Made by a program: the position numbers and the translations under genes | DNA from: MWBF01 sp964614645 | GTDB lineage: Bacteria > Chloroflexota > Anaerolineae > CG2-30-64-16 | Length of the DNA stretch: 64,000 bases | Direction: 5' to 3' | Assembly (NCBI GenBank): GCA_964614645.1 | Contig: CAZTMA010000005.1 | Span: 1-64,000, forward strand | Notes under the pieces: generated by a model | The model's database searches: none | Seen by the model: only the letters and a program-made list of their open reading frames with translations | Told to the model about the DNA's origin: nothing | In this document: positions 13,151 through 20,989 of the stretch, piece after piece | Numbering within the stretch: the first letter of the stretch is position 1 | Layout of the letters: each line of letters starts with the position of its first letter

Positions 13151-14554
13151 ATGTCCTTGAATTCAGCGCCAGCCCGCCGGCTCAACCGTGCTCTGGACAG
13201 CCTGTGGTATCTTGCCAGCGCGCCGCAGACCCTGGCGTTGCTGTCGGCGCTATTGGCTGCAACGCTCGCGTTCGCAGCCAGCGTCTCGCAGATGCCGCGC
13301 GGCCTGGATGCGAATGCAGAGGAACGGTGGCTGGCCTCGGTTCTGCCCCGCTTCGGCCAGTTCAGTCCATTCCTGCGTGCCATCGGCGCCTTCAATGTCC
13401 TTGAGGGCGTGTTTGTTCACGCACTCCTGGCTGCACTGGCGTTCGTTCTGACCCTGCGGCTCGCGGCTCAGGTGCGCTTTGCCGTCCGCCTGCAGCAGCA
13501 AACGGCCATTCCGCTTGCGCCAATCGGGTTGCCGGTCGCGCAGGCGGACGCGCGCGGCGCGCTGGCCGACGTCGCACCCCGCATCATTGCCGCCTGTCGC
13601 ACCATCTTCCCTGTGACCCGAGTCACCGAGGAGGAAGGGCATGTACAGGTCTATGCCGAACGACGGCGTGTCGGGGCCTGGGCCCCTGCCGCGACCTACC
13701 TCGGCGCGCTGCTATTGCTGGCTGGATTGTGGGTAGACAGCCTGCTGGGTTGGGGTGCACCTACGTCCGTGATCCTGGCGCCGGGCGCCAGCGCCGCCGT
13801 CGGCGCAGGCGACACGCTCACCCTGACCCTGACAGATGTTGCGGACGCACCCAGCCGTTCGACGGTGCTTCTGGCACGCGCAGGACTGGAGACCACCGCC
13901 CGCGCGGGGTTCGCGTGGCCGGGCCGCTGGCGTAACGTCTGGCTGGCGCAACGCGCGACCGGCCCCGCGCTGGTTGTGAGCGCGCAAGACCGCGCCGGCA
14001 GGTTGCTGCCATTGCAATCGCTGGCCGCCGACGGCGAGGTCGGCGAGACCCTCCAACTCCTGTTCAGCGAGACGCAAAACGAGCAAGCCTTCGCGATTCC
14101 GACCCTCAACCTGACGCTGCGAGCCATCTACTATCCTGCGCTGCCCGACCGCGGCATCACCGCGCCGGTCTACCAGGTCGAAGCCTACCGCGAGGACGAA
14201 GCCGCGCCGCTTGCCAGCGCCCTCATTGAGGATGAGGCCGAGGTCCCGCTGGACAGCGTCACTTTGAACCTGGCCGCAGAGCGTTACGTCGAGCTGGCCG
14301 TCGCTTATTTGCCCGGCCTGGCCCTGGTCGCCCTGGGCGGGGTCCTGCTGCTGGCCGGGGCCATGCTGTCCGCGTGCTGTGGACCCTTGCGCATGTGGGT
14401 GGACCTGACCACGAGCGCGGACGGTGCGCGCGTTGTAGTGCGGCAGGCGCTGCCGTTCTTCCCCCGCCGCGAAGCAGCACAGCTACTCAAACATGCAGCC
14501 GCGCCGGTCGCGCTGCCGGCCTCGCCGCCCGACGAGTTGCCGCATGACGCCTGA
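13151..14554 (+). CDS. ResB-like cytochrome c biogenesis protein
   Basis: A 467-residue membrane protein with the ResB layout. Two helices lie near the N-terminus (about 25-45 and 85-105), a third is near 180-200 (YLGALLLLAGLWVDSLLG), about 210 extracytoplasmic residues follow, and the fourth helix (ALVALGGVLLLAGAMLSACC) is followed by a basic/aromatic cytoplasmic turn. ResB works with CcsA/ResC to deliver haem to apocytochrome c. Sequence conservation is weak, so this is a family-level call from topology and from the CcsA-like neighbour, whose start overlaps this stop by 11 nt. The ATG at 13151 lacks an obvious ribosome-binding site. Confidence 0.65.
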   Translation: MSLNSAPARRLNRALDSLWYLASAPQTLALLSALLAATLAFAASVSQMPRGLDANAEERWLASVLPRFGQFSPFLRAIGAFNVLEGVFVHALLAALAFVLTLRLAAQVRFAVRLQQQTAIPLAPIGLPVAQADARGALADVAPRIIAACRTIFPVTRVTEEEGHVQVYAERRRVGAWAPAATYLGALLLLAGLWVDSLLGWGAPTSVILAPGASAAVGAGDTLTLTLTDVADAPSRSTVLLARAGLETTARAGFAWPGRWRNVWLAQRATGPALVVSAQDRAGRLLPLQSLAADGEVGETLQLLFSETQNEQAFAIPTLNLTLRAIYYPALPDRGITAPVYQVEAYREDEAAPLASALIEDEAEVPLDSVTLNLAAERYVELAVAYLPGLALVALGGVLLLAGAMLSACCGPLRMWVDLTTSADGARVVVRQALPFFPRREAAQLLKHAAAPVALPASPPDELPHDA

Positions 14555-15359
14555 GCGTATGCTCTGGCTGCTCGCCGCCCTCGTCGCGCTGGCGGGGAGC
14601 CTGCTCACGCGCTGGCCGCACGGCCTGCGCCGCCGGGATCAGTGGGTGCAGGCGGCTACCGGTCTCGCCGGGGCCATCCTGGTGATAGGCCTGCTCTGGC
14701 ACAGCAGCTCGGCTGCGACCTGGCCCGGCGCGACGCTGGAGGAACGGCTAGCCCTGCTGGGAATGGGAGCACTGGTCACGTTTACCTGGTGGAGCGTCCA
14801 TGCCCTGCGACACGGCGAGCCGGCGACCCATCGCGGCGCCGCGGCACTGCTGGCCGCCGCAGCCGTACTGGCTGCTGCAGCGGCCCTGGTTGCTGTGCCA
14901 GCGCCGGTTGAGGCGGGACCGTGGGGCGGGATCGCTTGGCTGCCTCGCCTGCAGCAGGTCGTGGCGGGAGTGGGCCTCGGCGGGCTGCTCGCAGCGTTTG
15001 CGCTGTCTGCTGCGCGGCGCGCGCCGGTCATGCCGAGCGGAGCAGAGCTACCGCCGGGCCTCAATGCGGTGCGTATCCCTGCCCTCGATGCCGGCCGAGG
15101 CGCGGCGCTTTTCGGCTATCCCTGGCTGACCGCTGCTGCCCTGCTCACGGCAGGGTGGAATCTGGCTGCCTATGCAACCCTCTGGCGCGGGGCGCCGGGC
15201 GAGCTATGGCTGCTGGCAGCGTGGCTGCTGGCCGGGGCCTACCTGCATCTGACATCGAGTTGGCGTCCGCTAAATTTGCCGGCCTGGCTGCCGACGCTGG
15301 TGGCTGCGCTGGCTTTTGCCGCCGCGTTTGCCGCCACCATCACGGGCGGCGGCGCGTGA
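14544..15359 (+). CDS. Membrane protein resembling a CcsA/ResC without its haem motif
   Basis: A 271-residue protein with seven or eight predicted helices. Its C-terminal half follows the CcsA pattern: a helix beginning FGYPWLTAAALLTAGWNLAAY, then a short loop, then ELWLLAAWLLAGAYLHLTSSW. In true CcsA the loop carries the tryptophan-rich WWD motif (form WGxYWxWDPKE). Here the same place reads LWRGAPGELW, so most aromatic residues and the WD pair are missing. It overlaps the ResB-like gene by 11 nt, which supports a two-protein system. It may be a diverged haem-handling partner or may have lost that role. The call rests on pattern and context. Confidence 0.5.
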   Translation: MTPERMLWLLAALVALAGSLLTRWPHGLRRRDQWVQAATGLAGAILVIGLLWHSSSAATWPGATLEERLALLGMGALVTFTWWSVHALRHGEPATHRGAAALLAAAAVLAAAAALVAVPAPVEAGPWGGIAWLPRLQQVVAGVGLGGLLAAFALSAARRAPVMPSGAELPPGLNAVRIPALDAGRGAALFGYPWLTAAALLTAGWNLAAYATLWRGAPGELWLLAAWLLAGAYLHLTSSWRPLNLPAWLPTLVAALAFAAAFAATITGGGA

Positions 15360-15393
15360 GCCTGCTCCTGCATCCGTTGCGTAGCGAGGTGAC

Positions 15394-16071
15394 ATGAAAC
15401 CCATCATCATCGGTGTGGCCGGGGGCACCGGCTCGGGCAAAACCACCGTGGCTCTGAAGATTCTGGAGCGGGTGGGCTTCGATCGCGTTGCATATGTGCC
15501 CCACGATGCCTATTATCGCGATGCCAGCCACCTGCCACCGACAGAACGTGCCCAACTCAACTTCGACCATCCGGACTCGCTGGACAACGACCTGATGGCC
15601 GAACATATGCGGCACCTGCGCGCGGGCCAGGCAGTCGAGATTCCGACCTATGACTTCAAGACGCATTCGCGGCTGGCAGAGACGCGCCGCGTAGAGCCGC
15701 AGCCGATCATATTGGTCGAGGGCATCCTCATCTTCGCGGACCGGCAACTGCGCGACCTGATGGACATGAAGATATTCGTGGACACGGACGCCGACCTGCG
15801 GCTCATCCGCCGGCTGCAGCGCGACATCACAGAGCGTGGCCGCTCATTCGAGTCGGTAGTCAACCAGTACCTGAATACGGTCCGGCCCATGCACCTCGAG
15901 TTCGTCGAGCCGAGCAAACGGTATGCCGACGTGATCATACCGGAAGGTGGACATAACGAAGTCGCGATTGACATGGTGGCAGCCCGGCTGAGGTCTCTGG
16001 TTGCGGATGCAAGCACAGACGCAGATACGGCCGCACATGCAGATGCGGTCGCATCTGTGAATGCAGAATGA
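15394..16071 (+). CDS. udk: Uridine kinase
   Basis: Phosphorylates uridine and cytidine in pyrimidine salvage. The 225-residue protein opens with the P-loop GVAGGTGSGKTT (8-19), then HDAYYRD, LNFDHPDSLD (nucleoside-binding Asp) and PTYDFKTHSR, the typical uridine-kinase order. The last 25 or so residues are a low-complexity Asp/Ala/Thr tail (DASTDADTAAHADAV) beyond the normal fold. Its ATG at 15394 has GAGGTGAC upstream. It leads into the polysaccharide genes 10 bp downstream, although its role is nucleotide salvage. Confidence 0.92.
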   Translation: MKPIIIGVAGGTGSGKTTVALKILERVGFDRVAYVPHDAYYRDASHLPPTERAQLNFDHPDSLDNDLMAEHMRHLRAGQAVEIPTYDFKTHSRLAETRRVEPQPIILVEGILIFADRQLRDLMDMKIFVDTDADLRLIRRLQRDITERGRSFESVVNQYLNTVRPMHLEFVEPSKRYADVIIPEGGHNEVAIDMVAARLRSLVADASTDADTAAHADAVASVNAE

Positions 16072-16081
16072 GAGAACTACG

Positions 16082-16693
16082 ATGAGCGAGCGTCCCTACT
16101 CCGTGCACCCCAGCGCATACGTCGATGAGCCGAGCATTATCGGCGCAGGGACACGCATCTGGCATTTCTGTCACGTCATGGCCGGCGCCGTCATCGGTGA
16201 GCGGTGCGTGCTGGGCCAGAACGTCTTCGTCGCCAACGGCGTCACGGTGGGCCGCAACGTCAAGATCCAGAACAATGTCTCGCTCTACACGGGTGTAGAG
16301 CTGGAGGACGATGTCTTCTGCGGCCCGTCGTGCGTCTTCACCAACGTCATCAATCCCCGCTCGCAGATCGTCCGCCACAGCGAGTACCAGCGAACGCTCG
16401 TCCGCCGCGGCGCGACCATCGGCGCCAACGCCACCATCGTCTGCGGCGCAACTATCGGCCGCTATGCGTTTATCGGCGCGGGCGCCGTCGTGCGGGGCGA
16501 TGTGCCAGACTATGCGCTGATGCTCGGCGTGCCCGCGCGGCGTCGCGGCTGGATGAGCCGCCACGGTCACCGTCTGCCCGCACCTGACGCCGGCGGTCTC
16601 ATGGTCTGCCCGGAGAGCGGCTGGCATTACCGCGAAGTCGAGCCGGGCGTCCTCCGCTGCCTGGACTGGCCGGAGGAACGCGCTTTAGAATGA
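16082..16693 (+). CDS. wbpD: WbpD-type N-acetyltransferase (left-handed beta helix)
   Basis: A 203-residue hexapeptide acetyltransferase. It closely follows the WbpD/WlbB pattern: an N-terminal HPSAYVDE, then repeats containing TRIWHFCHV, LGQNVFVAN, KIQNNVSLYTGVELED, FCGPSCVFTNVINPRSQI, and RGATIGANATIVCG leading to PDYALMLGVPAR. WbpD acetylates the 3-amino group of UDP-GlcNAc(3NH2)A to give UDP-2,3-diacetamido-glucuronate. The next two genes match the preceding and following steps (WbpE, WbpI), strengthening the call. The ATG at 16082 follows udk by 10 bp. The C-terminal 40 residues (CPESGWHY) extend past the beta helix, as in some family members. Confidence 0.85.
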   Translation: MSERPYSVHPSAYVDEPSIIGAGTRIWHFCHVMAGAVIGERCVLGQNVFVANGVTVGRNVKIQNNVSLYTGVELEDDVFCGPSCVFTNVINPRSQIVRHSEYQRTLVRRGATIGANATIVCGATIGRYAFIGAGAVVRGDVPDYALMLGVPARRRGWMSRHGHRLPAPDAGGLMVCPESGWHYREVEPGVLRCLDWPEERALE

Positions 16694-16792
16694 GTTGCAG
16701 GTTGCAGGTTATGAGGTTGAAGGTTTGCCGTGTTGGGTTCAAGCCGCTTGTGGAGCCTCAAACCTGCAACCTGTGACCTGCAAACCTGTAAC
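16694..16792. repeat. Heptad inverted repeat, copy 2
   Basis: The left arm begins GTTGCAGGTTGCAGG and continues ATGAGGTTGAAGGTT. The right arm is AAACCTGCAACCTG followed by TGACCTGCAAACCTG. It begins right after the wbpD stop codon and occupies the gap before the aminotransferase. Same family as 390-462. Confidence 0.75.
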
Positions 16793-16816
16793 CGCAATGA
16801 AAGGACAACCCGCTAA

Positions 16817-17935
16817 ATGCCTTACACGCAGCCCATCCCTTTGTTGGATCTGAAGGCGCAGTATGCGCCGATTCGTGAGGAGATTCGCGCAGCCATCGAC
16901 CGCGTGGCCGACGCGCAGTATTTCATCGGCGGCCCCGAAGTAGAAGGGCTGGAGCGCGAGATTGCGGCCTATTCGAGCGCCGCCTACGGCATCGGCGTCA
17001 CGTCGGGCACCGACGCGCTCATCGTCGCGCTGATGGCCCTCGACATCGAGCCGGGCGACGAGGTCATCACCACGCCCTATACCTTCTTTGCGACGGGCGG
17101 CTGCATCCACCGGCTCGGCGCGGTGCCGGTGTTTGTCGATATCGATCCGGCCAGCTACAACATCGAACCGGCGCTTATCGAGGCAGCCATCACCAGCCGC
17201 ACGTGCGCCATCATGCCCGTTCACCTGTACGGCCAGATGGCCGACATGGACGCGATCATGGACATCGCCGCGCGCCATAATCTCCACGTGATCGAGGATG
17301 CCGCACAGGCCATCGGCGCAGAGTACCAGGGTCGTCGCGCTGGCTCCATCGGACACTTCGGCTGCTTCAGCTTCTTCCCATCGAAGAACCTGGGGGGGTT
17401 CGGGGATGGCGGCATGGTCACCGCGCAGGATGAGAAGCTGGCCCACAACGCGCGGCTGCTGCGCAACCACGGCGCGGAGCCGAAGTACTATCACAAGGTC
17501 GTCGGCGGCAACTTCCGCCTCGATGCTCTCCAGGCCGCGGTGCTGCGCATCAAGCTCACCTATTTGGACGGCTGGACCGCGGGCCGCCAGCGCAACGCGG
17601 CGCGCTATCGCGCCCTGTTTGCCGAGCGCAAGCTGGCGGACATCGTGCTGCCGACGGAACTGCCGGAGCGCCGCCACATCTACAACCAGTTTGTCATCCG
17701 CACCACGCGCCGCGACGCGGTCATGGCCGAGCTGAAGGCGCGCAAGATCGGGCACGAGATTTACTACCCGGTTCCGCTGCATCTCCAGGAATGCTTTGGC
17801 GGGCTCGGCTACCGCGCGGGCAGCCTGCCGGAGAGCGAGCGGGCCGCGAACGAGACGCTGGCGCTGCCTATCTACCCGGAGCTGACCGAGGAGATGCAGG
17901 CTGCAATTGTGGATGCGGTCGCCGCGGCGTATTGA
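16817..17935 (+). CDS. wbpE: DegT/DnrJ/EryC1 aminotransferase, WbpE type
   Basis: A 372-residue PLP-dependent sugar aminotransferase. PLP contacts are visible: SGTDAL (63-68), the EDAAQAIGA block with Asp161, and the Schiff-base lysine Lys190 in FFPSKNLGGFGDGG. Between WbpD and WbpI homologues, it most likely aminates the 3-keto intermediate of UDP-GlcNAc-uronate. Family members act on several keto-sugars, so the substrate is inferred from the neighbours. It starts from ATG at 16817, after the heptad repeat. Its stop is followed 26 bp later by the epimerase. Confidence 0.88.
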   Translation: MPYTQPIPLLDLKAQYAPIREEIRAAIDRVADAQYFIGGPEVEGLEREIAAYSSAAYGIGVTSGTDALIVALMALDIEPGDEVITTPYTFFATGGCIHRLGAVPVFVDIDPASYNIEPALIEAAITSRTCAIMPVHLYGQMADMDAIMDIAARHNLHVIEDAAQAIGAEYQGRRAGSIGHFGCFSFFPSKNLGGFGDGGMVTAQDEKLAHNARLLRNHGAEPKYYHKVVGGNFRLDALQAAVLRIKLTYLDGWTAGRQRNAARYRALFAERKLADIVLPTELPERRHIYNQFVIRTTRRDAVMAELKARKIGHEIYYPVPLHLQECFGGLGYRAGSLPESERAANETLALPIYPELTEEMQAAIVDAVAAAY

Positions 17936-17961
17936 GAAACTCGCATGGACCGAACCTGCCC

Positions 17962-19038
17962 ATGAAGATCGTCACCATCGTCGGCGCGCGGCCGCAATTT
18001 ATCAAGGCCGCGCCCGTGAGCCAGGTCCTGCGGCAGCAGCATCACGAGGTGCTGGTGCATACGGGCCAGCACTATGACCACGAGATGTCCGACATCTTCT
18101 TCACGGAGCTTGCCATCCCCCGGCCAGACCACGAGCTAAACATCGGCTCGGGCTCACACGGCCGGCAGACGGGGCAGATGCTCGTGCGCATCGAGGAAGT
18201 ACTCCAGGCGGAGCGGCCGGATTGGGTGCTCGTATATGGCGACACGAATTCCACCCTGGCCGGCGCGCTGGCCGCGGTCAAGCTGGGCATCCGTGTCGCG
18301 CATGTCGAGGCAGGACTGCGCAGCTTCAACCGGTCGATGCCGGAGGAGCACAACCGCGTGCTCACCGATCACTGCGCCGACCTGCTCTTCTGCCCGACGC
18401 AGACCGCGGTGGACCTGCTCGCGGCCGAGGGCGTGACGCAGGGCGTCCACCTGGTCGGGGATGTCATGTTCGATGCCGCGCGCCAGTTCGCGAAGATCGC
18501 GGCCGCGCGCTCGACGATCCTGGCCCGCCTGGACCTGACGCCGCGCGGCTATGCCCTCGCGACCCTGCACCGGCCCTACAACACGGACGACCCGGCGCGG
18601 CTCCGCGTGGTGCTCGATGCACTGAACCGGTTGGAGCTGCCCGTTGTCTTCCCTGTGCACCCGCGCACGCGGGCGCGGCTAACGGAGATGGGCAACACGG
18701 AGTGTGCCGGCACAACGGCTGCCAGCCTGCGCTGCGTGGAGCCGGTCGGCTACCTGGATATGCTGGCACTCGAACAGCACGCACGGCTGGTCCTGACCGA
18801 TTCCGGCGGGGTGCAGAAGGAGGCGTACTTCTTCGCCGTGCCGTGCGTCACGCTCCGTCCCGAGACCGAGTGGGTCGAGACGGTGCAGACGGGATGGAAC
18901 CGCCTCGCCTGGGGCAACGCGGAGACGGTGCTGGCCGCGGCCCGCGCGCCCTGGCCGGGCGATCCGCCGCCGCCCATCTTCGGTGACGGGCACGCGGCCG
19001 AACGCATCGCCGCGTTGTTGTACACGCAGGGAGGCTAG
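17962..19038 (+). CDS. Non-hydrolysing UDP-GlcNAc 2-epimerase family (WecB or WbpI)
   Basis: A 358-residue GT-B-fold epimerase that inverts C2 of a UDP-2-acetamido sugar. Signature blocks: GARPQFIKAAPVS at the N-terminus, HTGQHYDHEMSD, VYGDTNSTLAGALAA, HVEAGLRSFNRSMPEEHNR, and a LTDSGGVQKEAYFFAVPCVTL block near the C-terminus. With WbpD- and WbpE-like genes immediately upstream, the likely reaction is UDP-GlcNAc(3NAc)A to the mannuronate epimer (WbpI). Plain WecB activity (UDP-ManNAc) is the alternative. The ATG at 17962 directly precedes KIVTIVGARPQF. A longer open frame upstream overlaps wbpE and is not used. Confidence 0.9.
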   Translation: MKIVTIVGARPQFIKAAPVSQVLRQQHHEVLVHTGQHYDHEMSDIFFTELAIPRPDHELNIGSGSHGRQTGQMLVRIEEVLQAERPDWVLVYGDTNSTLAGALAAVKLGIRVAHVEAGLRSFNRSMPEEHNRVLTDHCADLLFCPTQTAVDLLAAEGVTQGVHLVGDVMFDAARQFAKIAAARSTILARLDLTPRGYALATLHRPYNTDDPARLRVVLDALNRLELPVVFPVHPRTRARLTEMGNTECAGTTAASLRCVEPVGYLDMLALEQHARLVLTDSGGVQKEAYFFAVPCVTLRPETEWVETVQTGWNRLAWGNAETVLAAARAPWPGDPPPPIFGDGHAAERIAALLYTQGG

Positions 19039-19041
19039 AAC

Positions 19042-19686
19042 GTGCTACCGCCGGCCGAAGTCAAGCTACCGCGGCCCAAATGGCTTCGGGCAATAAGCTG
19101 GATACGTTGGGGCAGGCAGGCCATCGAGTGGGGCTACGGCGCCGTCCCGCCGAGCCTGCTCCTGGTCAACTTTATCTTCCAGCGCGTCTTCCGGCAGAGC
19201 ATCAGCGCGCCGTTCTCGGTCAACTACCGGTCGACGGTGAGTCACGGACAGCATATCCGCATCGGCCGCCGGGTCGGCGCGAGCTTTGCGCTCAGCGGCG
19301 GCCTGTATGTGAACGCCATGCACGGGGTAGAGATCGGCGACGGAACCGTCATCGCACCCAACGTTGGCATCCTCACCACCAACCATGACCTGTATGACCG
19401 CAACCTGCCCACCGCAGACGGGCCGGTGCGCATCGGCAAGAACGGCTGGATCGGGATGAACGCGGTCATTCTGCCCGGCGTGACGCTGGGCGACAACGTG
19501 ACCGTGGCCGCAGGTTCGGTCGTCACCACGAGCTTCGGGAGCAACGTGGTCCTCGGCGGGACGCCCGCACGCGTGCTGAAGGAGGTCACGCCCGAGGCGG
19601 TGCTGGCTTACCGCCAGCGGCACGGCATCCGCGAGATCGAAGACCTGCAGCCGTACCTCAAGGATCGTGAAGAGGGAATCCGCTGA
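19042..19686 (+). CDS. Hexapeptide-repeat acyltransferase
   Basis: A 214-residue left-handed beta-helix transferase of the maltose/colanic-acid acetyltransferase group. After an amphipathic N-terminal segment (AISWIRWGRQAIEWGYG) come hexad repeats such as IGRRVGASFALSG, VEIGDGTVIAPNVGIL, IGKNGWIGMNAVILPG and VTLGDNVTVAAGSVV. The catalytic-type His is in TTNHDLYD, and the block ends GGTPARVLKE. It probably O- or N-acylates a glycan unit. The start is GTG at 19042 with GGGAGG 8 nt upstream and only 3 bp from the epimerase stop. Its own stop overlaps the flippase start. Confidence 0.85.
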   Translation: MLPPAEVKLPRPKWLRAISWIRWGRQAIEWGYGAVPPSLLLVNFIFQRVFRQSISAPFSVNYRSTVSHGQHIRIGRRVGASFALSGGLYVNAMHGVEIGDGTVIAPNVGILTTNHDLYDRNLPTADGPVRIGKNGWIGMNAVILPGVTLGDNVTVAAGSVVTTSFGSNVVLGGTPARVLKEVTPEAVLAYRQRHGIREIEDLQPYLKDREEGIR

Positions 19687-20984
19687 ACACGCCAGACCGA
19701 CTGCGCGAGCTGACCCGGCGCCCGTTCTTCCGCCAGGTCGGGCTCACCTTCACGGCCCAGATCGCCGGCATGGTGCTGACGGTTGCCAATGCCGCGATCG
19801 TCGCGCGCTGGTTGGGGCCGGATGGCAAGGGCGCGTACACGCTGGCGACCCTCATGCCCTTCATGCTGGCGCTGTTTCTCAGTGGGGGCATCGGTCTCGC
19901 AAATGTTTACTTCGCGGGTTCGCAGCGCATCGACATTGCCCGCCTGACCGCCAACACACTGGCCTATGCGCTGATGGCAACCGCTGCGGCCGCGCTCATC
20001 GTTGCAGTCCTTGTTCTCAGCGGCGCCCTCGCGCGCTGGATGCCGGGCGTGCCCATGCAGGTCGTGCTCCTGGCATCTTTCTGGCTGCCGCTATCCCTGC
20101 TGAACAGCCTCCTGCTCAACATCCTCCAGGGGTTGCGCCGCATCCGGGAAGTCAACTTCGCGAACCTAGCCCAGGGCTTTGTCATCTTAGCCGCCACCGG
20201 CGTCCTCGTGATCGTGCTGGGCTGGGGCCTGGTCGGCGCCGTCATCGCCACCTGGCTGGGCGCGGCCGCCGCGCTGGCGATGGCCGTCCGTTATCTCAAG
20301 CGGGAGGGAGCGAGCTTTCGCCCGCGCTGGGATGCGAGTGTCCTGCGGCCGACGATTTCGTATGGCTTGCGGGGCCATATCGGCAGCATCTTCCAATTTC
20401 TCAATTACCGGCTGGATACTTTCATCGTCAACGGCTTCCTGGGCACCAGCGGGGTCGGCTTCTACGGCTCGGCCGTCTCGCTCGGTGAGCTCCTGTGGCA
20501 GTTTCCGACTGCGGTCGGGTTTGTCATCTTTCCCAAGTCATCGGCCAGCCGGCCGGAAGAGATGAACCGATTCACGCCCAGGGTCCTCAAAATCACCCTT
20601 GGTATCCTGATCGTGGGTGCAGTGATGCTGGCCCTTACCGGCCCGTTCCTGATCGAGATTCTATACGGGCCGGCCTTCGCCCCCTCCTACCTGCCACTGC
20701 TGGCGCTGCTCCCCGGCATCGTCTTCATGGGCGGCGGCAAGGTGCTGGCGAACGAGATGGCGGGGCGGGGCTACCTGCAGTACAATTCGATCTGTGCCGG
20801 GTTGTCGCTGGTTCTCACGATCATCCTTGACCTGACGCTGATCCCGCGCTTCGGCGCCGTCGGCGCAGCCGCGGCCTCGAGCCTGGCGTATCTGGCCTTC
20901 TTCATTGCTGCGCTGACATTCTACCTGCACGTCAGCCGCCAGACACGTGCACCCGCCGCAGTATCGTTGACAGAAAGAGATTGA
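19683..20984 (+). CDS. Polysaccharide flippase (Wzx-like, MOP superfamily)
   Basis: A 433-residue membrane protein with about 12-14 helices that would move lipid-linked repeat units across the membrane. The N-terminus reads FFRQVGLTFTAQIAGMVLTV and continues into VARWLGPDGKGAYTLATL, typical of this family. The first ATG (19770) would delete half of helix 1. The frame extends to a CTG at 19683 that overlaps the previous stop as CTGA, with GAGGGA about 6 nt before it. I take this rare CTG as the likely start by analogy with the ATGA/GTGA overlaps around it. A start at an internal CTG is possible. The stop overlaps the next gene's upstream TTG. Confidence 0.85.
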   Translation: MNTPDRLRELTRRPFFRQVGLTFTAQIAGMVLTVANAAIVARWLGPDGKGAYTLATLMPFMLALFLSGGIGLANVYFAGSQRIDIARLTANTLAYALMATAAAALIVAVLVLSGALARWMPGVPMQVVLLASFWLPLSLLNSLLLNILQGLRRIREVNFANLAQGFVILAATGVLVIVLGWGLVGAVIATWLGAAAALAMAVRYLKREGASFRPRWDASVLRPTISYGLRGHIGSIFQFLNYRLDTFIVNGFLGTSGVGFYGSAVSLGELLWQFPTAVGFVIFPKSSASRPEEMNRFTPRVLKITLGILIVGAVMLALTGPFLIEILYGPAFAPSYLPLLALLPGIVFMGGGKVLANEMAGRGYLQYNSICAGLSLVLTIILDLTLIPRFGAVGAAAASSLAYLAFFIAALTFYLHVSRQTRAPAAVSLTERD

Positions 20985-20989
20985 GCATC

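Noticed and set aside
19667..20488. Long open frame overlapping the flippase in a different frame
   Set aside because: The translation is Arg/His/Pro rich, a typical shadow in GC-rich DNA. The flippase frame shows clear helices.
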